Source of the DNA: an uncultured Anaerolineales bacterium
Lineage (GTDB): Bacteria; Chloroflexota; Anaerolineae; Anaerolineales; Villigracilaceae
Assembly (NCBI GenBank): GCA_937928015.1
Contig: CALFXA010000093.1
Coordinates: 1-17,454 of the forward strand
Direction: 5' to 3'
Length of the DNA stretch: 17,454 nucleotides
The position numbers and the translations under genes were made by a program. The notes under the pieces are model-generated. The model was not told the origin of the DNA and made no database searches. It saw only the letters and a list, made by a program, of their open reading frames with translations. Below, piece after piece: positions 1 to 6,331 of the stretch (its first letter is position 1; every line of letters starts with the position of its first letter).

Positions 1-1768
1 ACGGCAGGCCGAATGCCCTGACAAGGAAGACCGCCATCTGGTCGCGGGTGACAGGTATGGAGGGACAATAGTTCCCGTTGCCGCAACCGCCTGTGATGCC
101 CTCGTTAGCGAGTTGCTCGATCCAGGCGGCGGCCCAGTGCGTGGCTGGTACGTCTGCGAACATAGTGCCTGTTGCGGTGGGAGGTGTGTAGGCGGAACCA
201 TGCTCCCCGCGCAGGAGGAAGACGGCCATTTGGTCGCGGGTGACGGTGGCAGTGGGACAATACGTCAGCGGGCTGGTGAAACATCCGCCGGTGACACCTG
301 CGAAGTACAGACGCTCGATGAAGTTTCTTGCCCAGTGATCGGCTGCAACGTCAGCGAAAATGGGACCGTTACAATTTTTTCCGCCATCGGTAATTGTCCA
401 ACCATACGTAGTGATTATATTGCTGCGTGCAGATTCACTGATGCAGTACCGGCTGTTCCCACCGCTAAAGGATACACCGTGTTGCAGGTTCTGCTTATTC
501 CAGCCGTTGAGCAGGGAGTCGTAGTTTGGGATGGAGAGGGTGACCCCATCGAACATGCCACTCATATCGGTCACGTTAGTCGTATTCCAATTGCCAATGT
601 TCTGATCGAAGGCAGAGGCGTAGGAAAACATATAGCCCATATCAATTACTTTTGCGGTATTCCAGTTTCCAATAGGCTGATTGAAAGCCTGAGTGCCCAT
701 AAACATACCGTGCATGTCATTCACATTAGCGGTGTTCCAGTTGCCGATGTTCTGATTGAAGGCGTAGGCATAATTGAACATCCAACTCATGTCAGTCACA
801 TTGGTTGTATCCCAATTTCCAATGTCCCGGTTGAAGTCATAGGCGCTGTTGAACATGAACCCCATACTGGTTACGTTTGAAGTGTTCCAACCCCCAATAT
901 TTTGATTGAAATGGCTATAGGAGAACATGGCATACATATCTGTTACATTGGCAGTATTCCAATCTCCAATGTACTGGTTAAAATTTTCAGCCTTGTAGAA
1001 CATCCAACTCATATCAGTCACATTGGCGGTGTTCCAGTTTCCAATAGGCTGATTGAAAGCCTGAGCCCCCCAGAACATACCGTCCATATTGGTTACGTTG
1101 CTAGTGTTCCAATTGCCTATATTCTGATTGAACCTGATAGCGTTAGCAAACATGAGGCTCATGCTGGTTACACCAGAAAGGTCGGGGCTGTCGCTGGCCT
1201 GCCCTGCCAAATTGTAGCAACCGTAAAACGCTATTGCCATTGAGGTCCATTTTCCTGTTCCCCATTGCTCAATGGTCAATAACTTGGGCGCATCTCCTGT
1301 ATTGTGAAAGTAAATACGGGGAAAGCCTGTGCCAAGCCCAGTGTTGTCCTGGATGCGGACAGTGTAAGTTCCAGCGGCCGGGTAGTTGCAGGTGTAGTTC
1401 CCTGTGTTTGCGGTAGCCTCGTTTACACCGTCGTTGTTGCAATCCACATTGTAGTTGTAGGTCTCACCGGGATAGGTGGGGATTACGAATTGTGTGTTAG
1501 ACGAAACGCCAGGATTATCTGTTTTAACAGTGATGACAAAGTCATCGGCTGGGCTGTGGATATAATCTGCATTTGGATCCCCGCCCGCATCTGTGAACCA
1601 ACTGCCTAGGTAGTCATCAAAATTCAGGCTTGTTTCATCAGTTGACGCGTTTTTTGCTGCACTTACAGGAATGGTCACGTTGGACAACATGGCAATTGCT
1701 ATTGCGAGCGTGACGCCCGTGCGTACAATTATCTTCAAGGCCGAGAGTGTTTTGTTTTTTGTTTGCAT
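1..1768 (-). CDS. secreted BspA/DUF285-repeat surface protein with SLH-like modules, C-terminus cut by window
   Basis: An open frame of 589 codons reads without a stop from ATG 1768 to the left edge, so the gene is partial at its 3' end. GGAGG lies four bases before the ATG. Residues 1-38 form a Sec signal peptide (Lys-rich start, hydrophobic core, cleavage near VSAA). Residues 40-165 form an extracellular segment with a Cys110/Cys127 pair and a PKD-like ending (AAGTYTVRI). Residues 213-406 are about eight DUF285/BspA repeats built on FNQNIGNWNTANVTDMSWMF, with a degenerate one before them. Residues 471-522 and 537-589 are two SLH-like modules (FADV, HWA, IE, GITGGC, YCP, VTRDQMAVFL), each with a Cys pair. 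Such SLH variants are common on secreted Chloroflexota proteins. The likely role is cell-surface display or adhesion (inference). The gene is poorer in GC than its neighbours. Domain identity is confident; the ligand is unknown. Confidence 0.88.
   Translation of the reverse strand, partial: MQTKNKTLSALKIIVRTGVTLAIAIAMLSNVTIPVSAAKNASTDETSLNFDDYLGSWFTDAGGDPNADYIHSPADDFVITVKTDNPGVSSNTQFVIPTYPGETYNYNVDCNNDGVNEATANTGNYTCNYPAAGTYTVRIQDNTGLGTGFPRIYFHNTGDAPKLLTIEQWGTGKWTSMAIAFYGCYNLAGQASDSPDLSGVTSMSLMFANAIRFNQNIGNWNTSNVTNMDGMFWGAQAFNQPIGNWNTANVTDMSWMFYKAENFNQYIGDWNTANVTDMYAMFSYSHFNQNIGGWNTSNVTSMGFMFNSAYDFNRDIGNWDTTNVTDMSWMFNYAYAFNQNIGNWNTANVNDMHGMFMGTQAFNQPIGNWNTAKVIDMGYMFSYASAFDQNIGNWNTTNVTDMSGMFDGVTLSIPNYDSLLNGWNKQNLQHGVSFSGGNSRYCISESARSNIITTYGWTITDGGKNCNGPIFADVAADHWARNFIERLYFAGVTGGCFTSPLTYCPTATVTRDQMAVFLLRGEHGSAYTPPTATGTMFADVPATHWAAAWIEQLANEGITGGCGNGNYCPSIPVTRDQMAVFLVRAFGLP
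551..1132 (-). repeat. tandem DUF285 coding repeats (about eight units of roughly 75 bp)
   Basis: Eight consecutive units of 24-25 residues share FNQ-IG-WNT-NVTDM---MF. One unit (ending SYSH) is a residue shorter. Two units carry FNQPIGNWNTA, and their DNA is nearly identical over about 40 bases, which suggests recent duplication or conversion between non-adjacent units. A ninth, degenerate unit (residues about 188-210, ending MSLMFANA) precedes the array. Confidence 0.85.
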
Positions 1769-1903
1769 CTTTCCTCCATTTTTTATTCGGTAGACCCTTG
1801 ATTTCCTTATCGGACTTATCATACACGCAAAAAATACACCGACCATCACAATTTTGCTGGCCGAATGTCATTTCGATTCGAAGCAATTTGTTAGTTTCAA
1901 TAA

Positions 1904-1941
1904 GCATAAATCCACCCCGAATTCTTAGGGCGGATTTGTGC
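1904..1941. promoter_or_regulatory. 14-bp imperfect hairpin / inverted repeat upstream of the surface protein
   Basis: Arms GCATAAATCCACCC (1904-1917) and GGGCGGATTTGTGC (1928-1941) pair over 14 positions with one mismatch and one G-T pair around a 10-base loop. On the minus strand the element lies at or just after a possible promoter -10 and about 135 bp before the ATG of the surface protein. It could be an operator or a 5' leader hairpin. There is no T tract, so an intrinsic terminator is unlikely. Confidence 0.45.
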
Positions 1942-1943
1942 TT

Positions 1944-1971
1944 GGTATAAAATCATGGCGTTGTCAGACAA
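1944..1971 (-). promoter_or_regulatory. possible promoter for the surface protein gene
   Basis: Read on the minus strand, TTGTCT (1971-1966) and TATACC (1949-1944) are separated by 16 bases, each matching four of six consensus positions. Transcription would start near 1937, inside the 1904-1941 inverted repeat, giving a leader of about 170 bases. The match is weak and other sites are possible. Confidence 0.25.
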
Positions 1972-2028
1972 GTAAGTTAACCCAAGTTGCTATCCTTACT
2001 TTTTGAATCGCTTTAAATCATGATTTTT

Positions 2029-2084
2029 AACGCGAAGATGCTAGTATTTAATACTTTTTCTTTGCGACTCTGCACCTTTGCGTT
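2029..2084. repeat. nested palindromic intergenic element (MITE/REP-like candidate)
   Basis: Outer arms AACGCGAAGATGC (2029-2041) and GCACCTTTGCGTT (2072-2084) match at 11 of 13 positions; both differences still allow G-U pairing in RNA. Inside is a perfect stem AGTAT-TTA-ATACT (2043-2055). CGCAAAG-type words occur in dispersed palindromic intergenic repeats of several bacterial lineages (from memory, not searched). Copy number cannot be judged from one window. Confidence 0.35.
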
Positions 2085-2144
2085 ACAACTGATCCAAATT
2101 CAGGAAGGTGGTAACTTGCGTTAAGTTATAAAAGCATTCCTCCC

Positions 2145-3086
2145 TTACCACGGCAGCTTCCCTAAATCGACATTCCCGCCGCTCAGGATCACACCGACCT
2201 TTAGACCCGTCAGGTCGATCTTGCGCTCCCACAGCACGCCGACCGCTACTGCCGACGACGGCTCGATGATGATCTTGGCGCGTTCCCACACGAACTTCAT
2301 GGCCGCCACGATGCCCGCCTCACTGACCGTGACGATCTGCTCCACGTTCTCGCGGATGATGGGGAAGGTCAACGTGCCGAGCGAGGTCAGCAGGCCGTCG
2401 GCGATGGTCTTGGGATTCTCGGATGGGAGGATGCGGCCCGCCTGCAGGGAACGGTAGGCGTCATCGGCGGTCTCGGGTTCTCCCGCGATGACGCGCACAT
2501 GCGGGGCTACGCCCTTGACCGTCAGGCTGGTCCCGCTCAACAGGCCGCCGCCACCCACGGGGGCGATGACCACATCCAGGTCGGGGACATCCGCCAGCAG
2601 TTCCAGCGCCGCGGTGCCCTGTCCCGCGATGACGCGCTCGTCGTTGTAGGGGTGGACCACTTCCGCGCCCGTCTCCTCCACGATGCGCGCCAGGGTCGAC
2701 TCGCGCGCCGCCAGGGTCGGCTCGCAGAAGGTGATGCGCCCGCCGTAGCCTGCCACCGCGTCCTTCTTGACCTGCGGAGCATTGCTCGGCATGACGATGT
2801 AGGCGGAGATGCCGCGCATACGCGCCGCCAGTGCCAGCGCCTGGGCGTGGTTGCCCGAGGAATGCGTGGCTACGCCGCGCGCCGCCTGCGCATCGGTCAG
2901 CGAGTAGACGGCATTGCACGCGCCGCGGAATTTGAACGCGCCGACCTTTTGTAAATTCTCACATTTCAGGAAGACCCGCGCCCCGACCTGTTCGTCGAGA
3001 CTCTGACAGGTGAGGACGGGCGTGCGGTGTGCGTACGGGCGGATGCGTTCCGCTGCGGCGCGGATGTCGGCAAGGGTGGGGGACAT
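2145..3086 (-). CDS. PLP-dependent threonine/serine dehydratase, serine racemase-like
   Basis: This 313-residue protein belongs to fold-type II PLP enzymes (threonine ammonia-lyase / serine racemase / threo-3-hydroxyaspartate dehydratase). The PLP lysine is Lys52 in GAFKFRGA. The phosphate and substrate loop SSGNHAQ is at 76-82, the Gly-rich PLP-phosphate loop GGGGL at 178-182, and SGGNVDL at 302-308. EPETADD (203-209) matches the Mg2+/Ca2+ site of eukaryotic serine racemase (Glu, Ala carbonyl, Asp at the same spacing: 203, 207, 209). There is no C-terminal ACT domain, so it is not the feedback-regulated biosynthetic IlvA form. GAGGAG precedes the ATG by about nine bases. The gene starts 59 bp after modB and may be the last gene of that operon. 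Substrate (Ser, Thr or hydroxyaspartate; racemase or lyase) cannot be fixed from sequence. Confidence 0.9.
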   Translation of the reverse strand: MSPTLADIRAAAERIRPYAHRTPVLTCQSLDEQVGARVFLKCENLQKVGAFKFRGACNAVYSLTDAQAARGVATHSSGNHAQALALAARMRGISAYIVMPSNAPQVKKDAVAGYGGRITFCEPTLAARESTLARIVEETGAEVVHPYNDERVIAGQGTAALELLADVPDLDVVIAPVGGGGLLSGTSLTVKGVAPHVRVIAGEPETADDAYRSLQAGRILPSENPKTIADGLLTSLGTLTFPIIRENVEQIVTVSEAGIVAAMKFVWERAKIIIEPSSAVAVGVLWERKIDLTGLKVGVILSGGNVDLGKLPW

Positions 3087-3145
3087 GGGGGCGACTCCTC
3101 GAAGTGGAATATCCCCATGATACTACGCCGCCAATGCGGGCGGGG

Positions 3146-3961
3146 TCACCGATGCGTTTTGTCTAATTTTCTCGTGACCGCCAGAATCAGGATCGATACC
3201 CCCACCAACACGACTGAGAGAGCGATGGCTACGCCCAGGTCGCGCTCGAAGCCGAGGTAAATGGCCAGCGGCATGGTCTGAGTGACGCCTTCCAGATTGC
3301 CCGCGAACATGATCGTCGCGCCGAACTCGCCCAGGGCGCGTGTCCACGTGAGGATGGCTCCGCTGACCAGCGAGCGTCCCGCCAGTGGGAACATCACCTC
3401 GCGGAAGAGTTGCCACTGGTCGGCGCCTTCCACGTGAGCGGCCTCTTCCAGTTGCACGTCGATCTCGTTGAAACCGATCCGCGCAGCGCGAACGTACAGC
3501 GGCGCGGACACGAACAATTGGGCAATGACCACGGCCGCCGTGGTGAACGGCAGTTGAATCCCCAGTTCATTCAGCGCTGCTCCGAAGAGTCCCCGCCTGC
3601 CAAATGCCACCAGCAAGGCCAGGCCCGCCACCGAAGGCGGCAGGATGACGGGCAGGTCGATCAGGGTCGTTGCCCAGGATTTGAACGGAAACTGCCAACG
3701 CGCCAACATGTAGGCCAACGGAGTGCCCAATGCGACCGTGACCGCCACAGTCAGCAGGCTGGTGACCAGGCTCAGGCGCAGCGCCTCCAATGCCGAAGGC
3801 GACAGGGCCTGTGTGAAGAAGTCTGCATTGATGGCGCGCCCGAACAGGGCCAGCAAAGGCAGGCCCAGCAGGGTCAACAAGACGAGACTCGGGAGGATGA
3901 AGAGCCAGTCCCGAGTCCCGTTGTTGGCGATGTGTTCGATAAGGCGACGCAGTCCAGGCAT
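3146..3961 (-). CDS. modB: molybdate ABC transporter permease ModB
   Basis: This 271-residue inner-membrane permease has about six hydrophobic helices (near 20-41, 62-86, 99-120, 140-160, 197-219, 243-263). The cytoplasmic EAA coupling loop that docks the ATPase is at 172-192 (EEAAHVEGADQWQLFREVMFP region). ALGEFGATIMFAGN at 209-222 is characteristic of ModB/CysT-type permeases. Its start lies one base after the stop of the upstream modA, so translation is probably coupled. It forms the channel that takes molybdate from the ModA lipoproteins. The partner ATPase ModC is not in this window and must be encoded elsewhere or shared with another transporter. Confidence 0.93.
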   Translation of the reverse strand: MPGLRRLIEHIANNGTRDWLFILPSLVLLTLLGLPLLALFGRAINADFFTQALSPSALEALRLSLVTSLLTVAVTVALGTPLAYMLARWQFPFKSWATTLIDLPVILPPSVAGLALLVAFGRRGLFGAALNELGIQLPFTTAAVVIAQLFVSAPLYVRAARIGFNEIDVQLEEAAHVEGADQWQLFREVMFPLAGRSLVSGAILTWTRALGEFGATIMFAGNLEGVTQTMPLAIYLGFERDLGVAIALSVVLVGVSILILAVTRKLDKTHR

Positions 3962-3962
3962 G

Positions 3963-4820
3963 CTATTGGATCGCGGAGAAGCCCCACTTGACCAGGATAT
4001 CCTGACCCTCGGAGGAGAGCACGTAGGCGACGAAGTCAGCGGCCAGCTCGGGCTGCGGAGCCTGAGTCAGCGCCGCAATCGGATATTGAGCGAGCACGTT
4101 GAGTTCGGCGGGAATCTCGATGGTCACCAACTCGGGCGCGGCGATGGCGTCGGACACATACACGATGCCTGCATCCGCCTCACCCAACTGGACCTTGGCC
4201 ACCACCTGCTTGACGTCGTTCTCGTTGGAAACCACATTGGCCAGCACCTTCGTGCCAAAATCGGAGCCGAAGCTGGGATCCTGGCTCATCTTGTCGAGGA
4301 TCTGGCGGGCGTACTTGCCAGCAGGGACGGTGTCAGCGGCCAGCACCACCTTGACGCCCGAGCGGGTCAGGTCTTGCAGGGAGGTGAGGTTGGCAGGATT
4401 GGACGCAGGCAGGATGACCAGCAGTTTGTTGGTCAGGAAGTCACGGGCGGCTCCGTCTTGAACCAACCCTGCCTTGACGGCGTTGTCCATCTCGGTGTGA
4501 TTGGCTGAGGCAAATACGTCGGCGGCTGCGCCTTCTTCGAGCTGGGTGCGGAGAGTCTGCGAGCCCGCAAAGTTGAGGGCCACGGTCACGCCAGGGTGTG
4601 CGCCCTCGAAGTTCTTGCCGATCTCGGTGAAGGCGTCCTTCAACGAGGCGGCGGCGAAGACGGTCAGTGTGCGCGGTTCGGGCGCGGTTGTGGGTGGAAC
4701 GGTGACGGCCACTTCGGTGGCGGCAGGGGATTCCGTCGGCGCAGGAGTCGGTGTGGCAAGAGGAGCGCACCCAGCCACGAACAGAGTGAACACAAACAGG
4801 AGCGATAGCAAACGTTTCAT
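3963..4820 (-). CDS. modA: molybdate-binding lipoprotein ModA
   Basis: This 285-residue periplasmic binding protein has a lipoprotein signal peptide (FVAGC, lipidated Cys18) and a Pro/Thr/Ala linker to about residue 48. It delivers molybdate or tungstate to ModB. By alignment from memory with E. coli ModA, the oxyanion ligands are all present: Ser59 (Ser12, in AAASL), Ser87 (Ser39, in AGSQ), Ala167 (Ala125, in VPAGKY), Val203 (Val152) and Tyr221 (Tyr170, in GIVY). The order ADVFASA then GIVYVSD is typical of the family. GAGG lies six bases before the ATG. It is 69 bp downstream of a second modA-like gene and one base upstream of modB. Confidence 0.94.
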   Translation of the reverse strand: MKRLLSLLFVFTLFVAGCAPLATPTPAPTESPAATEVAVTVPPTTAPEPRTLTVFAAASLKDAFTEIGKNFEGAHPGVTVALNFAGSQTLRTQLEEGAAADVFASANHTEMDNAVKAGLVQDGAARDFLTNKLLVILPASNPANLTSLQDLTRSGVKVVLAADTVPAGKYARQILDKMSQDPSFGSDFGTKVLANVVSNENDVKQVVAKVQLGEADAGIVYVSDAIAAPELVTIEIPAELNVLAQYPIAALTQAPQPELAADFVAYVLSSEGQDILVKWGFSAIQ

Positions 4821-4889
4821 TGAAGCCTCGATTTATGGAATGTGACCCCGCCTTTTGAAGAAAGACGGATTTTATCGAAGTGCGGAAAA

Positions 4890-5699
4890 TCAGCGCGCCA
4901 CGCCGAACTTCCAACTCAAGAGGATGTTCTGACCGTCACTGGAGAAGACGAAATCCACGAATTTTTGGGCCAGGTCGGCGTTGGGGGATTGGGTTAGCGC
5001 CGCGATGGTAAATTCCGCCTGGGTGTTGGCATCCTCGGGGATGGGCAGGGTGACCAGGCTGGGCGCGGTAATCAGGTCCGAGAAATATACGATGCCTGCG
5101 TCTGCCTCACCCGATTTCACTCTATCCACCACCCGGCGGACATTCTCCTCATCGAAGGCCGCGTTGGCGATGACCTTTTGGTTGAATCCGTCGCCATACG
5201 TGGCGTTCAGATTCTTGAGCATGATGCGGGTGTACTTTCCCGCAGGGTCCGCCTCGGCAGGCAGGGACAACTTGAGGCCAGGCTCGGCCAACCCGTCGAT
5301 GGACTGGATGTTTGCAGGATTCCCAGGCGGCAGGACCACCACCATCTTGTCGGTGGCGAAGGCCCGCTGCGCGGCATTCTTGGCTACCATCAGCGCGGCT
5401 ACCAGGGCGGTCATCTCGCGGACACTGGCCGAGGCGAACACGTCGGCCCCTCCGCTTTGGATGATCTGGTTACGCAAGGTTTGCGTGCCGCCGAATTGGA
5501 ATTTGACCGTCACGCCCGGGTTGATCTCCTCGAAGCGGGAACCGATCTCGGTGAAGGCCTCGGTCAACGCGCTATCGGCGAAGACGGTCAGTGTACGCGG
5601 TTCGGGAGAAGCAGTAGCTGTCGGTGCGGGCGTGGAAGCAGGGGCGCATCCCGTGATAAGGACGGACAGCGCAAACAGAACCGATAAAACTTTCTTCAT
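4890..5699 (-). CDS. second, diverged ModA-like substrate-binding lipoprotein
   Basis: This 269-residue lipoprotein (ITGC lipobox, Cys18) is clearly paralogous to the ModA encoded just downstream; TLTVFA, AFTEIG, TLRNQI, ADVFASA, PAGKY, GIVY and SSDGQNIL segments align throughout. Two expected oxyanion-binding serines differ: the Ser12 equivalent is Ala44 (FADSAL, with a Ser one position earlier) and the Ser39 equivalent is Thr72 (GGTQ). Ala153, Val187 and Tyr205 are kept. Its ligand or affinity may therefore differ from ordinary ModA (inference). The start ATG overlaps the padR stop as ATGA, which indicates translational coupling. It probably shares the single ModB. I leave the symbol empty because the ligand is uncertain. 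Confidence 0.85.
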   Translation of the reverse strand: MKKVLSVLFALSVLITGCAPASTPAPTATASPEPRTLTVFADSALTEAFTEIGSRFEEINPGVTVKFQFGGTQTLRNQIIQSGGADVFASASVREMTALVAALMVAKNAAQRAFATDKMVVVLPPGNPANIQSIDGLAEPGLKLSLPAEADPAGKYTRIMLKNLNATYGDGFNQKVIANAAFDEENVRRVVDRVKSGEADAGIVYFSDLITAPSLVTLPIPEDANTQAEFTIAALTQSPNADLAQKFVDFVFSSDGQNILLSWKFGVAR

Positions 5700-6235
5700 G
5701 CAGGGACCTCGATTTGGAATTTGGTTTTGATCTCATCCAGCCATTCGCAGATGAGATGCATTTGACGCAGGCGCAAATCCAGGCTGAGGCGGTTGTACTC
5801 CTGTTCGGGGGGCAGGTGCGCCAGCAGACTGGTGAGGCGTTGGATGCTGACCCACACCTGGTCAAACTGCGCGGCGTAGATATCCGCCACTTTCTCGGGT
5901 TCATATTTCTGGGCGAAGTAGAGCCGCGTGAGAAATTCCAGGCGGATCGAGCGCGCGTTGCTGGCCGCGCCGCCATCCAGCCATTCCTGAAAGCGGCGGC
6001 GTCCCTGTGGAGTAAGTTGCAGCTTCTGGCGGGCAGGCAGCTTTTCCTGCTCCATCGTATGCGACTTGACATCCCCGCGCATTTCTAGGCGCTTGAGGAT
6101 GGCATAGGCCTGGCTCTGGCTCAGGTGCCAGACATGGCCCAGGTCCGTGACCAGGCGTTGGTGCAGGTCGTAGCCGTGGCTTGGACCCTCGGCCAGTAGC
6201 CCCAACAATGCAAATTCAGGAGAGAGGTTGCTCAT
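5696..6235 (-). CDS. PadR-family transcriptional regulator
   Basis: A 179-residue protein starting MSNLSPEFALLGLL. The N-terminal winged helix (about 5-85) has the PadR signature: ALLGLLAEGPSHGYDL, then LSQSQAYAILKRLEMRG and LTPQGRRRFQEWL. The C-terminal helical dimerisation segment is about 100-175. The frame stays open another 104 codons upstream, but ATG 6235 is the start: it has GAGG five bases before it, begins exactly where PadR homology begins, and the upstream extension would cover the promoter and operator. It heads the mod operon (ATGA overlap with the next gene) and sits just downstream of a perfect palindrome over its own -10. It is therefore probably an autorepressor that also controls the mod genes. 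Known molybdate operons mostly use ModE; the inducer here is unknown. Confidence 0.9.
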   Translation of the reverse strand: MSNLSPEFALLGLLAEGPSHGYDLHQRLVTDLGHVWHLSQSQAYAILKRLEMRGDVKSHTMEQEKLPARQKLQLTPQGRRRFQEWLDGGAASNARSIRLEFLTRLYFAQKYEPEKVADIYAAQFDQVWVSIQRLTSLLAHLPPEQEYNRLSLDLRLRQMHLICEWLDEIKTKFQIEVPA

Positions 6236-6245
6236 AATTGCCTCA

Positions 6246-6268
6246 ATATACTCACTCGATGAGTATAT
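6246..6268. promoter_or_regulatory. PadR-type operator palindrome
   Basis: Perfect inverted repeat ATATACTCA (6246-6254), five-base spacer, TGAGTATAT (6260-6268), eleven bases upstream of the padR ATG. It spans the -10 hexamer (6262-6267) and predicted start (near 6255) of the padR promoter. Its size, AT-rich ends and position fit autoregulatory PadR operators. That PadR binds it is inference. Confidence 0.8.
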
Positions 6269-6290
6269 CAGCCTCCGCTGCGGGTGGCAA
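6262..6290 (-). promoter_or_regulatory. promoter of the padR-mod operon
   Basis: On the minus strand TTGCCA (6290-6285, five of six) is followed after 17 bases by TATACT (6267-6262, five of six) with an extended -10 TGA. The predicted start near 6255 leaves a leader of about 20 bases. The -10 is embedded in the palindrome at 6246-6268, so a bound repressor would block it. Confidence 0.75.
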
Positions 6291-6296
6291 GCCTTT

Positions 6297-6325
6297 TTGC
6301 CCGTCCGCTTGTTTTTGACTATAAT
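6297..6325 (+). promoter_or_regulatory. promoter of the methyltransferase-moeA operon (leaderless start)
   Basis: TTGCCC (6297-6302), 17-base spacer, perfect TATAAT (6320-6325). The expected transcription start is six to seven bases beyond the -10, at 6332, which is the A of the gene's ATG. Its -35 lies only six bases from the -35 of the opposing padR promoter. The PadR palindrome does not cover it. Confidence 0.75.
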
Positions 6326-6331
6326 GCCTGT

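Larger units (their letters stand above)
1769..2144. other. AT-rich intergenic region with inverted repeats, no gene seen
   Basis: This 376 bp gap lies between the stop of the PLP enzyme gene and the start of the surface protein gene, both on the minus strand. It is clearly AT-richer than the coding DNA. It holds a hairpin at 1904-1941, a perfect 12-base palindrome AAATCATGATTT at 2015-2026, a nested palindromic unit at 2029-2084, and a small inverted repeat TAACTT-N5-AAGTTA at 2112-2128. I see no convincing coding frame, and no classical terminator for the upstream gene because none of the stems is followed by a T run on the minus strand. Confidence 0.7.

Noticed and set aside
113..1243. Plus-strand frames (113-880 and 902-1243) encoding repetitive Val/Ile/His-rich proteins
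   Set aside because: They are antisense images of the DUF285 repeat gene. The minus frame is continuous over 589 codons with a signal peptide, known domains and a ribosome site.
1638..1907. Minus-strand 89-codon frame over the start of the surface protein
   Set aside because: It lies in another frame, overlaps the real signal peptide region and has no recognisable features or ribosome site.
2112..2128. TAACTT-N5-AAGTTA as terminator of the PLP enzyme gene
   Set aside because: The stem is only six AT-rich pairs and is followed by CCACC on the minus strand, not T residues.
3087..3145. Possible terminator between modB and the PLP enzyme gene
   Set aside because: Only a short GC stem of about five pairs near 3129-3145 without a T tract, so it does not support separation of the operon.
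4821..4889. Hairpin between the two modA genes
   Set aside because: About eight pairs with a wobble are possible on the minus strand, but no T run follows. It may be an RNA stability element and is not a clear terminator.
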